Shown: in pieces, positions 9,226-19,258 of the stretch
Layout: each line of letters starts with the position of its first letter
Numbering within the stretch: the first letter of the stretch is position 1
DNA from: Streptococcus dysgalactiae subsp. dysgalactiae
Lineage (GTDB): Bacteria; Bacillota; Bacilli; Lactobacillales; Streptococcaceae
DNA length: 64,000 nt
Reading direction: 5' to 3'
NCBI RefSeq assembly: GCF_900459225.1
Contig: NZ_UHFH01000003.1
Coordinates: 1,580,501-1,644,500 of the forward strand
Notes under the pieces: model-generated
What the model was told of the DNA's origin: nothing
Database searches by the model: none
The model's input: the letters and a program-made list of their open reading frames with translations, nothing else
Position numbers and translations under genes: made by a program

Positions 9226-10929
9226 TTACACTGATTTTCCTGTAAAATATTGACTTAACAAGTCCTTCCAAGACCCTTCAAAGTTATCTTTTTGAGTTAA
9301 TAAACTAACTAATACAACTGTGTCTGCTTCAGATAAAACGATTTTATCCTCTACACGAGTAAATGTCATATAGTTATCTTTTTCAATCATATCAATGACA
9401 TTTTTGATTTTACCGAAAGTAAAACCACTTGTTTTAACTAAATCGCCAAGACTCATTGTCTCCTCCTGATTATCGTCCATAAAACCATCTATATCAGGCA
9501 TCTCTCCCTGAGAAACACCTTCGGCAAACTCCCTCAATGATTCGTCCGAAATAATGTCCTTGGAAACCAAAGTATTTTCAGTCGGATCAAATGGATTTTC
9601 ATGACGCGAAAGTTTCGCAAACTCATCATAAAATGAAAATTGCTTCGTTAGTAAAGGAGAATAAAACTCTCTCGCCACCTCACCAAAAACAGCCGAATAG
9701 CCACGACCATAAACACGCCGACCTGATAAATATTTAATATACCTAAACTCTTTATTACGGTTTTCATCGCCAAAAAGCATCATATAACCACCATCATCAA
9801 GGCGTCCAACAGAAATATGATGCATCATATTTGACCTAATTTTCGTTGGTAAATCATCTGCAGATGGCTTTTGCATGGCAATAATCGCATTGCAGCCTAC
9901 TTGACGACCAAGTAAAATATACTGTGTAAAAGCATTTTCAACAATATCTCTTTCCTGATACGATAATGAAGACATCAAGGCATTATATTCATCACAAATA
10001 AAAAAATATGGTTCCAAACCGTAATCATAAAATTTCCCCATATCTTTATGCCCTAAACGTTTCATCTCCTTACGAATAAAGTCATAGCGTGCATACATGA
10101 TTGTAATAGCATTCTCAAATTTAGCAATAATATCTACTTTTTCGAAAACAATTCTATTTTGAAAAGCAGGTAAATCAGCCATTGTCACAAAATCAGCTCG
10201 CTTAGGATCACATATATCCGCAACACCAATAGCTGCAAGACACTTTAAAATTGATCTAAGTAAAACTGTTTTACCGCCACCAGTACCACCTGCAACCAGC
10301 AAATGAGGATCATTGATAAAATCCCAATAATAACCATTCATCAGCTTAATTCCCTTATCCTTTTCCCATACAACATCATTAACAGTTATACGAGCCAAAA
10401 AAGCGGAATAAGCTAATTTATAAATCTTAAACCTAGGATCATCAGTTTTTTCCATAAAATCCATAAAAAAAGTATCTTCCAGTTCACCACCAATATCCTT
10501 GAAACGCTTTTGAAATTTATTTCCTGCCATTTCAAAGGAAACATTTAAATCAAACTTACCTTGTTTTAAATAGACTTTTGGAAACCTAACCTGCTGCTTT
10601 TTATTAGATTTATTACGTTTCTCATAAACAAAACCATTTTCAAACAGGAATTTAGACAAACGTTTTAAACGATCTAATTTTTTAAATAACGGCGTTGCTT
10701 CCTGTAAAAACCACGTTAAGTATAAAGATAATAACAAAGCACTTAAAAAACTGACTCCAATACTAATAAGAACTACTAAATCCATCATTTTTAACAAGTC
10801 AAAATGATAATAACTATACAACCCAATCGGTATCAAAAACAAACCTAACAAAATAGAAAAAAGGTAATAGCTCAAATACCTCATATACGGCTTTACCTTA
10901 ATTCCTCTATATTCGGGTATCAAACGCAT
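9226..10929 (-). CDS. FtsK/SpoIIIE-type coupling ATPase TcpA
   Basis: A 567-residue DNA-pumping ATPase that links the relaxase-DNA complex to the secretion channel. Two membrane helices lie near residues 17-38 and 48-72. The motor domain has Walker A AGGTGGGKT near residue 210 and a Walker B-like FFICDEYNAL near residue 310. It corresponds to Tn916 Orf21 and ICEBs1 ConQ. The start is 20 bases after the 151-residue gene and the stop borders the oriT region. Confidence 0.92.
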   Translation of the reverse strand: MRLIPEYRGIKVKPYMRYLSYYLFSILLGLFLIPIGLYSYYHFDLLKMMDLVVLISIGVSFLSALLLSLYLTWFLQEATPLFKKLDRLKRLSKFLFENGFVYEKRNKSNKKQQVRFPKVYLKQGKFDLNVSFEMAGNKFQKRFKDIGGELEDTFFMDFMEKTDDPRFKIYKLAYSAFLARITVNDVVWEKDKGIKLMNGYYWDFINDPHLLVAGGTGGGKTVLLRSILKCLAAIGVADICDPKRADFVTMADLPAFQNRIVFEKVDIIAKFENAITIMYARYDFIRKEMKRLGHKDMGKFYDYGLEPYFFICDEYNALMSSLSYQERDIVENAFTQYILLGRQVGCNAIIAMQKPSADDLPTKIRSNMMHHISVGRLDDGGYMMLFGDENRNKEFRYIKYLSGRRVYGRGYSAVFGEVAREFYSPLLTKQFSFYDEFAKLSRHENPFDPTENTLVSKDIISDESLREFAEGVSQGEMPDIDGFMDDNQEETMSLGDLVKTSGFTFGKIKNVIDMIEKDNYMTFTRVEDKIVLSEADTVVLVSLLTQKDNFEGSWKDLLSQYFTGKSV

Positions 10930-10948
10930 CTTACCTCTCCCCTATTGT

Positions 10949-11404
10949 TTACTTTTCTTGCTTATGATTACCTTCACTGGCTACTTTTTGACCAGCAGAG
11001 CGTTTAATTTTAGAAGCAAACAACTTAAATTGATTACTTCCTACAGAAGAATAAGTCACAATAACCCCTTCTAATTCAACTGGCTCACGATATTTCAGCT
11101 GCAATGCTTCAAACTCCGCAAGACTCATGTCTACCAAAGTAACAAATTCTGTTTGTTGCTGCACTGGTGAGAAAATGCCAACAACAAGTCCACGTGATTC
11201 CCCTGTAGGAATTTGTGGATAAGAACCATCTTGACGTCTTGGCTGCGTCATATCGTCTTCATAGATTAAATCTGTTTCTTCAAAGGATCGTAATGATAAG
11301 TCACCAAAAATTTCTTTCAGATCAACTAGACCGTCATTTAATACACGATAACTTTTATCTACAATCTGCATTTTCTCTCCAAAATTTAAACCTACTTTTG
11401 CCAT
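10949..11404 (-). CDS. Conjugative-element protein, Orf22-like (DUF961-type neighbourhood)
   Basis: A 151-residue soluble protein starting 3 bases after the 101-residue gene and followed by tcpA after 20 bases. The second position in the transfer operon matches Tn916 orf22/ICESt counterparts, which are small conserved proteins of unknown role. A segment QTEFVTLVDMSLAEFEALQ resembles DUF961-family proteins. No catalytic motif is evident. Confidence 0.75.
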   Translation of the reverse strand: MAKVGLNFGEKMQIVDKSYRVLNDGLVDLKEIFGDLSLRSFEETDLIYEDDMTQPRRQDGSYPQIPTGESRGLVVGIFSPVQQQTEFVTLVDMSLAEFEALQLKYREPVELEGVIVTYSSVGSNQFKLFASKIKRSAGQKVASEGNHKQEK

Positions 11405-11406
11405 TC

Positions 11407-11712
11407 CTATTTACCTCCAGCTAATTTCAATCCTGCTGCACGTACATTAAGTGCAGGTGCTACACTATTATCATTCAAAGCTCTATCTTCAAAAAAGATA
11501 GCTTCACCATCAATTTCAACCACATCATCTGTTTTAAATACTTGAGCTAAAGCTGGCGTAATAACATGAAACACCCCATGCTTTTCGTTTGAAACAATAT
11601 GGCGTTGAAACTGCCCTGCTTCGCCGTCAATTCGACGGGGAGCATCTCCTAATTTTTCATACCATGCTTTACCAATAAAATCTGGTTTTAACTTTAATGT
11701 TGATTTATCCAT
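11407..11712 (-). CDS. Conjugative-element protein, Orf23-like (DUF961 family)
   Basis: A 101-residue soluble protein, first gene of the transfer operon on the minus strand. Size and place correspond to Tn916 Orf23 (DUF961-type). Its start lies 30-70 bases downstream of a hairpin with a T-run (11744-11784), so the operon leader may be attenuated. It overlaps no other gene and is 3 bases ahead of the next one. Confidence 0.75.
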   Translation of the reverse strand: MDKSTLKLKPDFIGKAWYEKLGDAPRRIDGEAGQFQRHIVSNEKHGVFHVITPALAQVFKTDDVVEIDGEAIFFEDRALNDNSVAPALNVRAAGLKLAGGK

Positions 11713-11743
11713 AATCTGCCTCTTTTCATTTCATTTAAAATAA

Positions 11744-11784
11744 AAAGGCTAGAATTGTCTTATCACACTTATTTCCTAGCCTTT
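11744..11784 (-). terminator. Leader terminator/attenuator upstream of transfer operon
   Basis: On the minus strand AAAGGCTAG pairs with CTAGCCTTT across a 23-base loop and runs into TTTTTATTTT. This is a Rho-independent terminator shape, 32 bases before the first transfer gene. It would stop transcription entering from the 11.8-11.95 kb leader unless read through. That leader also holds a short hairpin (TGACCGAAAAGTCA) and a GGGGTCTCCTTTCCCC repeat. I see no gene in 11785-11936. Confidence 0.6.
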
Positions 11785-11936
11785 CTGCTTAGTTTTATGA
11801 CTTTTCGGTCATTATTCTAGCAATAAGCCAAGGCCTACCCACTCACGCTAACAAGCAACCAGTCATTCATCTAGGCTTTTTGAGGGGAAAGGAGACCCCT
11901 AACGATTACTTGTAATGGTTACTTATTAGAGAGAAT

Positions 11937-11973
11937 GGATAGACCAAAAGCAAGTTGCTTTTATGGCTTATCC
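11937..11973 (-). terminator. Hairpin terminator after aspA
   Basis: GGATAG pairs with TTATCC around an inner AAAAGCAA/TTGCTTTT stem, starting 10 bases after the adhesin stop codon at 11983. The T-run is weak, so it is a likely rather than certain terminator. Confidence 0.5.
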
Positions 11974-11982
11974 ATTAAATTT

Positions 11983-14900
11983 TTAATGTTTACGACGTTT
12001 AATCCCTACAACACCTAAAGTTGATAGTAAGGCTGCACCAATCACAGTCAATAAAGAAGCTCCCTGCTCACCTGTTGATGGTAAAGCTGGTGCTTTAGGT
12101 GTCACAGGTTTTGATGGTTCTGGCGTATGAGTGATAACTTTATTAGACTTCACAGGATTACCGTTGACATACAAAGTGTACTCATTTGCCACATCACCTG
12201 CTTTGATGCGCTTGACAACCACAAAAGCATCTGCCCCAAATTCACTAGTACGTGGAAGTTGTGCGAGGAAGTCTGCCTTAAAGGCCAACTCATAGCGACC
12301 TGTTTCCTTATTATAGATTGTCTCAGTATATTTTGCTAAGTCAGTCCCTTTAGTAATGACAGTGCCATCTGATAAAGTGATGTCAACTGTCGCAAGCACC
12401 TTATCTTTTTGATAAAGGTCATGCGTGTGCTGAAGTTGATCCACAAATTTGTATTCTGTTAGGTCATAGCCACGACCTGCTGGGATGACCCAACCTTCCA
12501 AACGATAGGTAACTTCATCATCGATTTTCACTGTGCTATTATTGATAGACTTACCATCTTGGTCAAGCACCTCTTTATGAACAGCTAATTCAGGCAGGTG
12601 GTTAATCACAACATTGCCATAATAGCCATTTCCCATATCTAATTGATAGGTTTGGTTAGTGATGTCACCTTTCTTGAAATCCTTCTTGAGCTTAAAGGAC
12701 AAGTTGTAGGTAATGTCTAGTCCTTTTTGAACATAAGCTTGATAAAAGGCTGCTGGGTCTTTAGCTACCCACATATAAAACTCACCCACTGGGCTTATAC
12801 CTGATGTTTTAATAAGCGCTTTAAGCTTGTCATCAAGGGTATCTTTTGACAAGACATGGCGCATCTCTAAGAGGTGTGAGACATCATCACCGTTAGCAGC
12901 CTTAATCCCATTAACAACGAGTGACTGGCCATCTAAGGCTTCATCCTTATAATCATCCACGTAGATAAAGCCTTTCATGACACTGTCTTTGGAAGCTGTC
13001 ATGCCTTTGTACTGATCAAAATCTTGCTTAGCCACGTAAGTCAACGTGCTGTTTGGTAAGACTGACTTCCCATCAATAGACTGACCCTTGTCATCCACAA
13101 TTGTTTTAGTTGGCTTAATCAGATTGTCATGTGGTGTTGGATTATCTCCTCCTGGGTTACGAGGTGTTTTAGGATCATTGCCTGGTGTATAGATAACCGG
13201 AGTATTAGACGTTACCGTATAGCTACCATTTGGAGTAGTTATCACCGTCTTAAAGGTATTATAGTAAGTTCCTGCATCATTCAGTAAACGACCAACAAGG
13301 GATACCTTAGGCACTTCTACCTCTTGGTCACGTTTGGCATTGAAGTCATCTAAAAGGGATTGAGAAGCCTTAAGGCTAACCTTGCCTGCTTTATCTGTTG
13401 TCATTACCCAATCAGGCGAAAGCTTTTGTGTCGCCTTAACATCTAACTCAAATCCAGCTGGTAGTGGATCGGTTAGCATATAGCTTGTGATGTTCTGGCG
13501 ACCAGCTTTGAGAGGCGTATTAACAAGCTCCCACGTCACCGTTGATCCTTTTGGTACCAGTTGTCCCTCGACATTAACCTGATCACTATTTGTAACAGTC
13601 TTAACATTGGTTGGTGTTTGTTTAACAGCAACAGGGTAAACCGTAACGTCATAGACAACTTTTTCAGGAACAGTGACATAAGGTTTCACAATTGGCTTAA
13701 TCGGATGATAAATATCTGGGGTAAAGCTTTTGAGCTCTGGTTTAACCTCTTCAGGTTTAACTGGCGTTGGTGGTACTGGTTTTTCTTTCTCTAAGTTTGG
13801 AACACCATCTGTTGGCTCTTCTGGTGTTGGTGGGACTGGCTTTTCTTGCTCCAAGACTGGTTTTACTGCTTCAGGTTTAACCGGGGTCGGAGGAACCGGT
13901 TTTTCCTTCTCTAAATTTGGAACACCATCTGTCGGCTTTTCTGGTGTTGGTGGAACTGGTTTTGCTTGCTCTAAAACTGGGTTGACTGCTTCAGGTTTAA
14001 CTGGAGTTGGTGGAACCAGTTTTTCCTTCTCTAAATTTGGAACATCATCTGTGGGTTTTTTAGGAGCCTCTGGAACTGGTTTTTCGTGCTCAACGTTTGG
14101 TTTAACCATATCAGGCTCTACTGGCTTTTCTGGTACTTCCACATGTGGCACAGCATCATTATTATTGACATAAGATACTAAAGCAGAACCGTGCGTATCG
14201 TGTATCCAATCATCATGTAACTGAAAAACATTAATATTTTTAATTGCTTCGTGAGGCTTCAGTTGATATTTAAGATTTAACGCAACTGTTTTATTTAATG
14301 AATTGTTAAAGGTTTGATCACCATCATGCGCCTTAACAAAGATCTCTTCACCAGTTGCCGTCAAAATACGAAAAGCAATATTCTTATCAACCGCTTCATT
14401 TTTGGCGACATTTTGATACTCATACTTATCGAACGTCACACTATCAATATAGGCTGTGATACTACCATCTTTGTTAGCCTCATAATGATGATTAATTTTA
14501 CCAGTTAAAGTCCCATGACCAATTGTTTTTTTACCATCAATCATGTCATGCTTAAAAACAAACGAACCATCTGGTTGCGTTGTAACAGTCATGATCGAAT
14601 TTCCATATTCTGCATTATCAACACCATTGGCTTTTGCATCAATGCCAAAGACAACTTGGTCGATAGCTTTGTTTTCAGCTTCCTTTTTAGCTTGTACAGC
14701 TTTTTGGTAGGCTGATAATTGAGCTTCATAAGCAGTTCTCAACTGTTGATTTTTCTGATCAACTGCTGCTTGGGCTTGTTCATTGCGCTGACGAATAACC
14801 GCATTCTCAGCTTTAATGCGTTCAATCTCTGCTAGTTTCTCTTGATAGGCAGCTTGAGTCTCCTGATTTGCCTGATGAGTGGCTTGACCCGCTTGTTCAT

Positions 14901-16038
14901 TACGCTTGCGGATAGCGGCATTCTCGGCTTCAATCTGTTTAATTTCTGCTAGCTTAGCTTCATAAGCTGCTTGTAGCGCTTGGTTTTGACGCTCTGCTTC
15001 TTGTTGAGCCTTAGCATTACGATCGCGAATGGCAGCATTTCCAGCTTTAATGCGCTCAATCTCTGCTAGCTTTTCTTGATAGGCAGCTTGAGCTGCTTGA
15101 TTGGTTTGATTCGTCGCTTGACCTGCTTGTTCATTACGCTGACGGATAGCAGCATTCTCTGCTTCAATCTGCTTGATTTCTGCCAATTTTGCTTCATAAG
15201 CTGCTTGGAGCGCTTGGTTTTGACGCTCTGCTTCTTGTTGAGCCTTAGCATTACGATCGCGAATGGCAGCATTTTCGGCTTTGATGCGCTCAATCTCTGC
15301 TAGCTTTTCTTGATAGGCAGCTTGGGCTGCTTGATTGGCTTGATGAGTCGCTTGACTAGCTTGTTGGTTGCGCTGACGGATAGCTTCATTTTCTGATTCA
15401 ATCTGCTTGATTTCTGTTAACTTGGCCTCATAGTCTGCCTTTAATTTGGCATTCATGGCATCAGCTGCTGCTTGGGCTTGTTTATTTTGTGCATCTACTT
15501 GGGCTTGACCAGCTTCATTTTTAGCTTTGGTATCAGCTTCCCCTTTAGTATTAAGAGCGTCAACTCTAGCTTTTTCATCACGATTAGCTTGATCAATCGC
15601 TTTATTTTCCGAAACTGCTTGATTAATAGCTGTTGTGTTAGCTTCTTGTTTAGTTGTCGCTTCTGTGACAGCTTGAGTTTGTTTCTCTAAATCGGCTTGC
15701 GCAGATGATAAGCTATCATGTGTGACCTTCTCAGACTGTTTGACAGTAACACCTGCTTTTTGAGCTGTTGTGACAGCATTGTCCCATTCGGTATTGCTCA
15801 CCTCTGATACCAACTCCCCTGACTGCTGCCCAGCTTGATGAGCTAGCTGTGTTTGATCAGCTGTTGGAGGTGTTTGTAGCTTTGTTAAGTTAGTCGCTGG
15901 GTTTAAAGTAGTTACGTCATCCGCAGAAACACTTGTTGTACCCAACGTCAACACTCCCGCTAAAGTAATACCACAAACAAGACCATAGGCCTTTGTTTTT
16001 CTAAAATAACCATAACCCTTAGTTTCCATTTGTTTCAT
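11983..16038 (-). CDS. aspA: Antigen I/II-family LPxTG adhesin (AspA-like)
   Basis: A 1351-residue cell-wall-anchored adhesin. A signal peptide with the family's GYGYFRKTKAYGLVCG motif ends near residue 39. Residues about 100-455 form the Ala-rich coiled-coil stalk with repeats such as AAYEAKLAEIKQIEAENAAI. The V domain covers about 455-628 and Pro-rich repeats (KPVPPTPEKP type) about 630-780. The C domains run from about 785 to 1310, and the sortase motif LPSTG is at 1319, followed by a membrane helix and a KRRKH tail. Family members bind salivary gp-340 and promote biofilm. Length and repeat style agree with AspA of S. pyogenes M28 as I remember it. It is cargo next to the transfer module, as in RD2-like elements. 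Confidence 0.93.
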   Translation of the reverse strand: MKQMETKGYGYFRKTKAYGLVCGITLAGVLTLGTTSVSADDVTTLNPATNLTKLQTPPTADQTQLAHQAGQQSGELVSEVSNTEWDNAVTTAQKAGVTVKQSEKVTHDSLSSAQADLEKQTQAVTEATTKQEANTTAINQAVSENKAIDQANRDEKARVDALNTKGEADTKAKNEAGQAQVDAQNKQAQAAADAMNAKLKADYEAKLTEIKQIESENEAIRQRNQQASQATHQANQAAQAAYQEKLAEIERIKAENAAIRDRNAKAQQEAERQNQALQAAYEAKLAEIKQIEAENAAIRQRNEQAGQATNQTNQAAQAAYQEKLAEIERIKAGNAAIRDRNAKAQQEAERQNQALQAAYEAKLAEIKQIEAENAAIRKRNEQAGQATHQANQETQAAYQEKLAEIERIKAENAVIRQRNEQAQAAVDQKNQQLRTAYEAQLSAYQKAVQAKKEAENKAIDQVVFGIDAKANGVDNAEYGNSIMTVTTQPDGSFVFKHDMIDGKKTIGHGTLTGKINHHYEANKDGSITAYIDSVTFDKYEYQNVAKNEAVDKNIAFRILTATGEEIFVKAHDGDQTFNNSLNKTVALNLKYQLKPHEAIKNINVFQLHDDWIHDTHGSALVSYVNNNDAVPHVEVPEKPVEPDMVKPNVEHEKPVPEAPKKPTDDVPNLEKEKLVPPTPVKPEAVNPVLEQAKPVPPTPEKPTDGVPNLEKEKPVPPTPVKPEAVKPVLEQEKPVPPTPEEPTDGVPNLEKEKPVPPTPVKPEEVKPELKSFTPDIYHPIKPIVKPYVTVPEKVVYDVTVYPVAVKQTPTNVKTVTNSDQVNVEGQLVPKGSTVTWELVNTPLKAGRQNITSYMLTDPLPAGFELDVKATQKLSPDWVMTTDKAGKVSLKASQSLLDDFNAKRDQEVEVPKVSLVGRLLNDAGTYYNTFKTVITTPNGSYTVTSNTPVIYTPGNDPKTPRNPGGDNPTPHDNLIKPTKTIVDDKGQSIDGKSVLPNSTLTYVAKQDFDQYKGMTASKDSVMKGFIYVDDYKDEALDGQSLVVNGIKAANGDDVSHLLEMRHVLSKDTLDDKLKALIKTSGISPVGEFYMWVAKDPAAFYQAYVQKGLDITYNLSFKLKKDFKKGDITNQTYQLDMGNGYYGNVVINHLPELAVHKEVLDQDGKSINNSTVKIDDEVTYRLEGWVIPAGRGYDLTEYKFVDQLQHTHDLYQKDKVLATVDITLSDGTVITKGTDLAKYTETIYNKETGRYELAFKADFLAQLPRTSEFGADAFVVVKRIKAGDVANEYTLYVNGNPVKSNKVITHTPEPSKPVTPKAPALPSTGEQGASLLTVIGAALLSTLGVVGIKRRKH

Positions 16039-16112
16039 GTTATTTTCTCATCTCTCTTCTAGGTTGCTTTTTGTGACGATCCCAGGTCTTATATGTTTTA
16101 CTAAAAAGAAAA

Positions 16113-16132
16113 GGAAGGTAATCTTGCCTTCC
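16113..16132 (-). terminator. Rho-independent terminator after the LPQTG coiled-coil gene
   Basis: On the minus strand GGAAGGCAAGATTACCTTCC is followed by TTTTCTTTTT. It lies about 75 bases downstream of the stop at 16208, between the two surface-protein genes, so aspA and this gene appear to be separate transcripts. Confidence 0.75.
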
Positions 16133-16207
16133 AATTAAAAACTATTTTCATCATAACTCCAATCAAAAAGCCATTCTCTAAAGAATGACCTCTTGTTCTA
16201 TATTTTA

Positions 16208-18490
16208 TTACTTTTCCTCTTGCTTCCTAAGCCCCAAAAAACTACTTAAGCCTAAAAAATTCAAACCTACTAAGCTCAAAATAGAGACAACTTGCTCACC
16301 TGTCTGAGGAAGGCTACTTTGTGAAGTAACGATAGTTTCAAGAGCCTTTTGATGACCTTGCTTGGCCATCAATTTCACACTAACAGGAGAAGTGTTCTTT
16401 GTTTTTGATGATGTTTCTTCTGTTCTCACTGCTACAGCATCAGCCAACTGTGTTGGCCCAGACACATAATCCGTTACGTGTCCCACTTCATTCACCACAG
16501 GAACAGCTTCTTCTCCCTTAGCTTCAAGCTTAGCTTTGCTTTCAGCCAATTGTGAGTGGTGTTTCGCAGCTAAAACAGCTTGATAGGCTTTAAAGATAGC
16601 TTGATACTGTGCTGTTAGGTTAGCCTCTTTGGCTTGTAAGGTTTTTAAGGTCTCAAGTTCTTGTTCTAAACGAGCACTTGCTTCACCGAGAACCGCCTTA
16701 GCTTGGTTTACTTTGTCTTGACTTTCTTGTCTCAGTTTTGTCACTTGCTTAAGATTCGTCACATAAGCCTGTTTTTGGGTAAAGTCAGCCTTAGCCTGTT
16801 CAACTGCTTTTGTAGCACGGCCAAGATTTTCTTGAGCTAATGAAAGCACTTGAGTTAACTGTTCCAAGCTTTTCTCTTGAGCTGCTAGCTCCGTTTGAGC
16901 TTTAGCTAGGTCATCTTGTTTAAGGGTTAGATGTTCTTGGGCTTGCTTAAGATTAACTGTTTTCGTTTCTAGGTCTTGTTCTGTTAATTTAGCCGTTTGT
17001 TTAGTCTTATCCAGCATATCTTTGGCTGTGACTAAGTTAGCCTTAGCTGCAGCTAATTGTTCTTTGGCTTGTGAGGTTTGAGAAATAACTTGTTCTAAGG
17101 CTGTCACATTTGCTTCCGCTTGTTTAACAGCTTGCTTAGCTTCATCTAAGCCTTCATTAGCTACTGCTTTTGCCCTTTCGAGCTGTGCCATTTTTTGTGT
17201 TGTAATTTTGAAAAATGGTACGCCTACACTAGATGTGTCAATTGCGTCTCTACTTTGTTCATTCCATAAATTAGCAACAGGGTACCAACCAATGTTAGCT
17301 CGATTATAAGGATCGTAAACATAAGTATTGCCATTTGAGTAACCACGCAAGACAATTTCATGACTATATTGTGATCCCCAAGGACTAAATTTATTATTCT
17401 GTACTGCAGCCAAAACATGATGACCTGCTTGTAAAGCTGCAATAATAGTTGATTGACTATCTAAATGTGTTGAAGCAAAGCCATAATGATTAGTAGCAGC
17501 TACAAGTCCTTTACCACTTGTACCACCATAATGTTTATTAAACTCATCTGTGTTATGCCATAAGTAATCAGCAATCTCAGTCGGTGTCACATCTCTTTTA
17601 GCCAGATCTGAAAAAACCATAGCCAAGGCACTAGGTACACAACCTGTCGCCGCAAAGGTTTGATTACCATAAGCTTTTTGCCACTCGTTATCTCTTTGGT
17701 TAAAGTAAGTGCCATTTTCAACCGACTTAGTAAGACGCTCTGCTTCAATCGCAGCCATGACTTGTTCTAGAGTTGTTTGTTTTTCTGTTAATTTTTGAGA
17801 CTTAAGGTCAAGCTCTTCTTTAGCATGGCTTACATCAGACTCATGTTTTGCATCTGCTTCCTGAGCCTGACTAACTTGTGTTTCTACTTTCGTAACCGCT
17901 TCTTGAGCCTCTAACACTTTTTCTTCCGCTGCACTAACGTCAACTACTTGATTACTTGTCGTGAGAGCTGCTTTGGCTTGATTAACAGCTTGAGTAGCAC
18001 TTGTCACTGTAGCTTCTTTCTCAACAACTGCTTGAGACGCTTTGGCGACTGTTTCTTTCTGATGGTCAACTGCTGTTTGGGCTGTTGATTCAGCCTCTTG
18101 AGCTGCTTCAAGCTGTTCTTGTGCATCAGTAACAGCGCTTTGGCTAGCCTCAGCCTCTTCTTGAGCTTTCATTAGACCTTCTGGCGTTGCTTCACTGGCT
18201 AGTTTTTCGGCATCATTAACCGCTGTTGTCGCATCAACTAAAGATTGTTGGGCTTGTGTTTTTTCTGCTTCAGCAGCTTTCACCGTAGCTTCCTGATCCT
18301 TAACGGCTTTCGTTGCCTCATCAGCTTTTGTTTTAGCGTCCGCCACTTGATTTTCTGTCACTTCCGTATGTGTCACAACTTCAGCTACTTTAGCTGGTCT
18401 TGTGTTTGATAAATCATCTGCCTGCACAAGACCTGTGCCTGTAGATAAAGCGGCGACTGCGATTCCTGTTAATACTTTTGTTTGTTTCAT
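16208..18490 (-). CDS. LPxTG coiled-coil surface protein with C39-like peptidase domain
   Basis: A 760-residue wall-anchored protein. The signal peptide ends near residue 24. Long Ala/Gln/Lys-rich coiled coils flank a globular domain at about residues 257-430. That domain has TGCVPSALAMVF (candidate catalytic Cys near 282), SHEIVLRGY (candidate His near 376) and VYDPYN, the Cys-His-Asp layout of the C39-like papain fold. The anchor is LPQTG at residue 727. Such domains in streptococcal surface proteins may cleave peptides or act as amidases; the substrate is unknown. It is probably the counterpart of the gene next to aspA in S. pyogenes M28 RD2 (from memory). Confidence 0.85.
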   Translation of the reverse strand: MKQTKVLTGIAVAALSTGTGLVQADDLSNTRPAKVAEVVTHTEVTENQVADAKTKADEATKAVKDQEATVKAAEAEKTQAQQSLVDATTAVNDAEKLASEATPEGLMKAQEEAEASQSAVTDAQEQLEAAQEAESTAQTAVDHQKETVAKASQAVVEKEATVTSATQAVNQAKAALTTSNQVVDVSAAEEKVLEAQEAVTKVETQVSQAQEADAKHESDVSHAKEELDLKSQKLTEKQTTLEQVMAAIEAERLTKSVENGTYFNQRDNEWQKAYGNQTFAATGCVPSALAMVFSDLAKRDVTPTEIADYLWHNTDEFNKHYGGTSGKGLVAATNHYGFASTHLDSQSTIIAALQAGHHVLAAVQNNKFSPWGSQYSHEIVLRGYSNGNTYVYDPYNRANIGWYPVANLWNEQSRDAIDTSSVGVPFFKITTQKMAQLERAKAVANEGLDEAKQAVKQAEANVTALEQVISQTSQAKEQLAAAKANLVTAKDMLDKTKQTAKLTEQDLETKTVNLKQAQEHLTLKQDDLAKAQTELAAQEKSLEQLTQVLSLAQENLGRATKAVEQAKADFTQKQAYVTNLKQVTKLRQESQDKVNQAKAVLGEASARLEQELETLKTLQAKEANLTAQYQAIFKAYQAVLAAKHHSQLAESKAKLEAKGEEAVPVVNEVGHVTDYVSGPTQLADAVAVRTEETSSKTKNTSPVSVKLMAKQGHQKALETIVTSQSSLPQTGEQVVSILSLVGLNFLGLSSFLGLRKQEEK

Positions 18491-18932
18491 AAGTAATTCC
18501 CCTTCCTGTAACTTCCTTTATTAAAATTATTATACTACTTTAATGTTGCCTTGGTTCATTTTTTAAATTTCAATAGAAGATGACTCCTTCTTTAAACCAT
18601 TTATCACGGAACTTATCTTTTCCGTCATTTCCTATACCATAAATAAAACAGCCAAAGTCATAATTATGACCATGTGTATAAAAAGTTAACAAATCTGTCT
18701 CATATAAGTTAATAAAATCTTTTAAGCTATCTAAATCTTCTTCACTTCTAACAAATGGATAAGTAGGTCTATAAAATTCTCTAGTCCCTTCGCAGATAGC
18801 TATTCCATAAAAATAAATTGGCTTAAAACCTGTTCCTTCATCATACATAGCTTTCTTAATTATTGAATAGGTTACACTAAACTAGACAGAATTTATAAAG
18901 TGTTCTACACTAAAGAAAATAGGAGAACAGAT

Positions 18933-19223
18933 ATGTCTAGAAAAATACGTCGCCACTTCACCGATGATTTTAAGCAACAAATTGTTGACCTTTACAATGC
19001 TGGTAGAAAGCGTAGCAGTCTCATCAAGGAATATGAGCTAACCCCTTCCACCTTCGATAAGTGGGTTAGACAAGCCAAAACAACAGGTTCATTCAAGTCT
19101 GTTGATAATCTGACAGATGAACAGCGGGAGCTGATTGAACTCAGGAAACGCAATAAAGAACTCGAAATGCAATTAGATATCCTAAAGCAAGCGGCGGTGA
19201 TTATGGCACAAAAAGGGAAATAA
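18933..19223 (+). CDS. IS3-family transposase OrfA (copy 1)
   Basis: A helix-turn-helix protein of about 96 residues (HFTDDFKQQIVDLYNAG, then a leucine-zipper-like ELRKRNKELEMQLDILKQA) that binds the IS ends and makes the OrfAB transframe product. ATG at 18933 follows AGGAGAACAGAT and is preferred over the upstream ATG. A slippery stretch (CAAAAAGGG at about 19208) near the 3' end suits -1 frameshifting into OrfB. Confidence 0.88.
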   Translation: MSRKIRRHFTDDFKQQIVDLYNAGRKRSSLIKEYELTPSTFDKWVRQAKTTGSFKSVDNLTDEQRELIELRKRNKELEMQLDILKQAAVIMAQKGK

Positions 19224-19258
19224 TCACTGCTAATAAGGATAACTATAGCATTTCAGCC

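Noticed and set aside
9024..9245. 73-codon plus-strand frame in the oriT gap
   Set aside because: It runs through the inverted repeats, has no ribosome binding site and a composition unlike neighbouring proteins.
13730..14173. 147-codon plus-strand frame rich in Gly/Ser/Thr
   Set aside because: It is the reverse complement of the Pro-rich repeats of the AspA-like protein.
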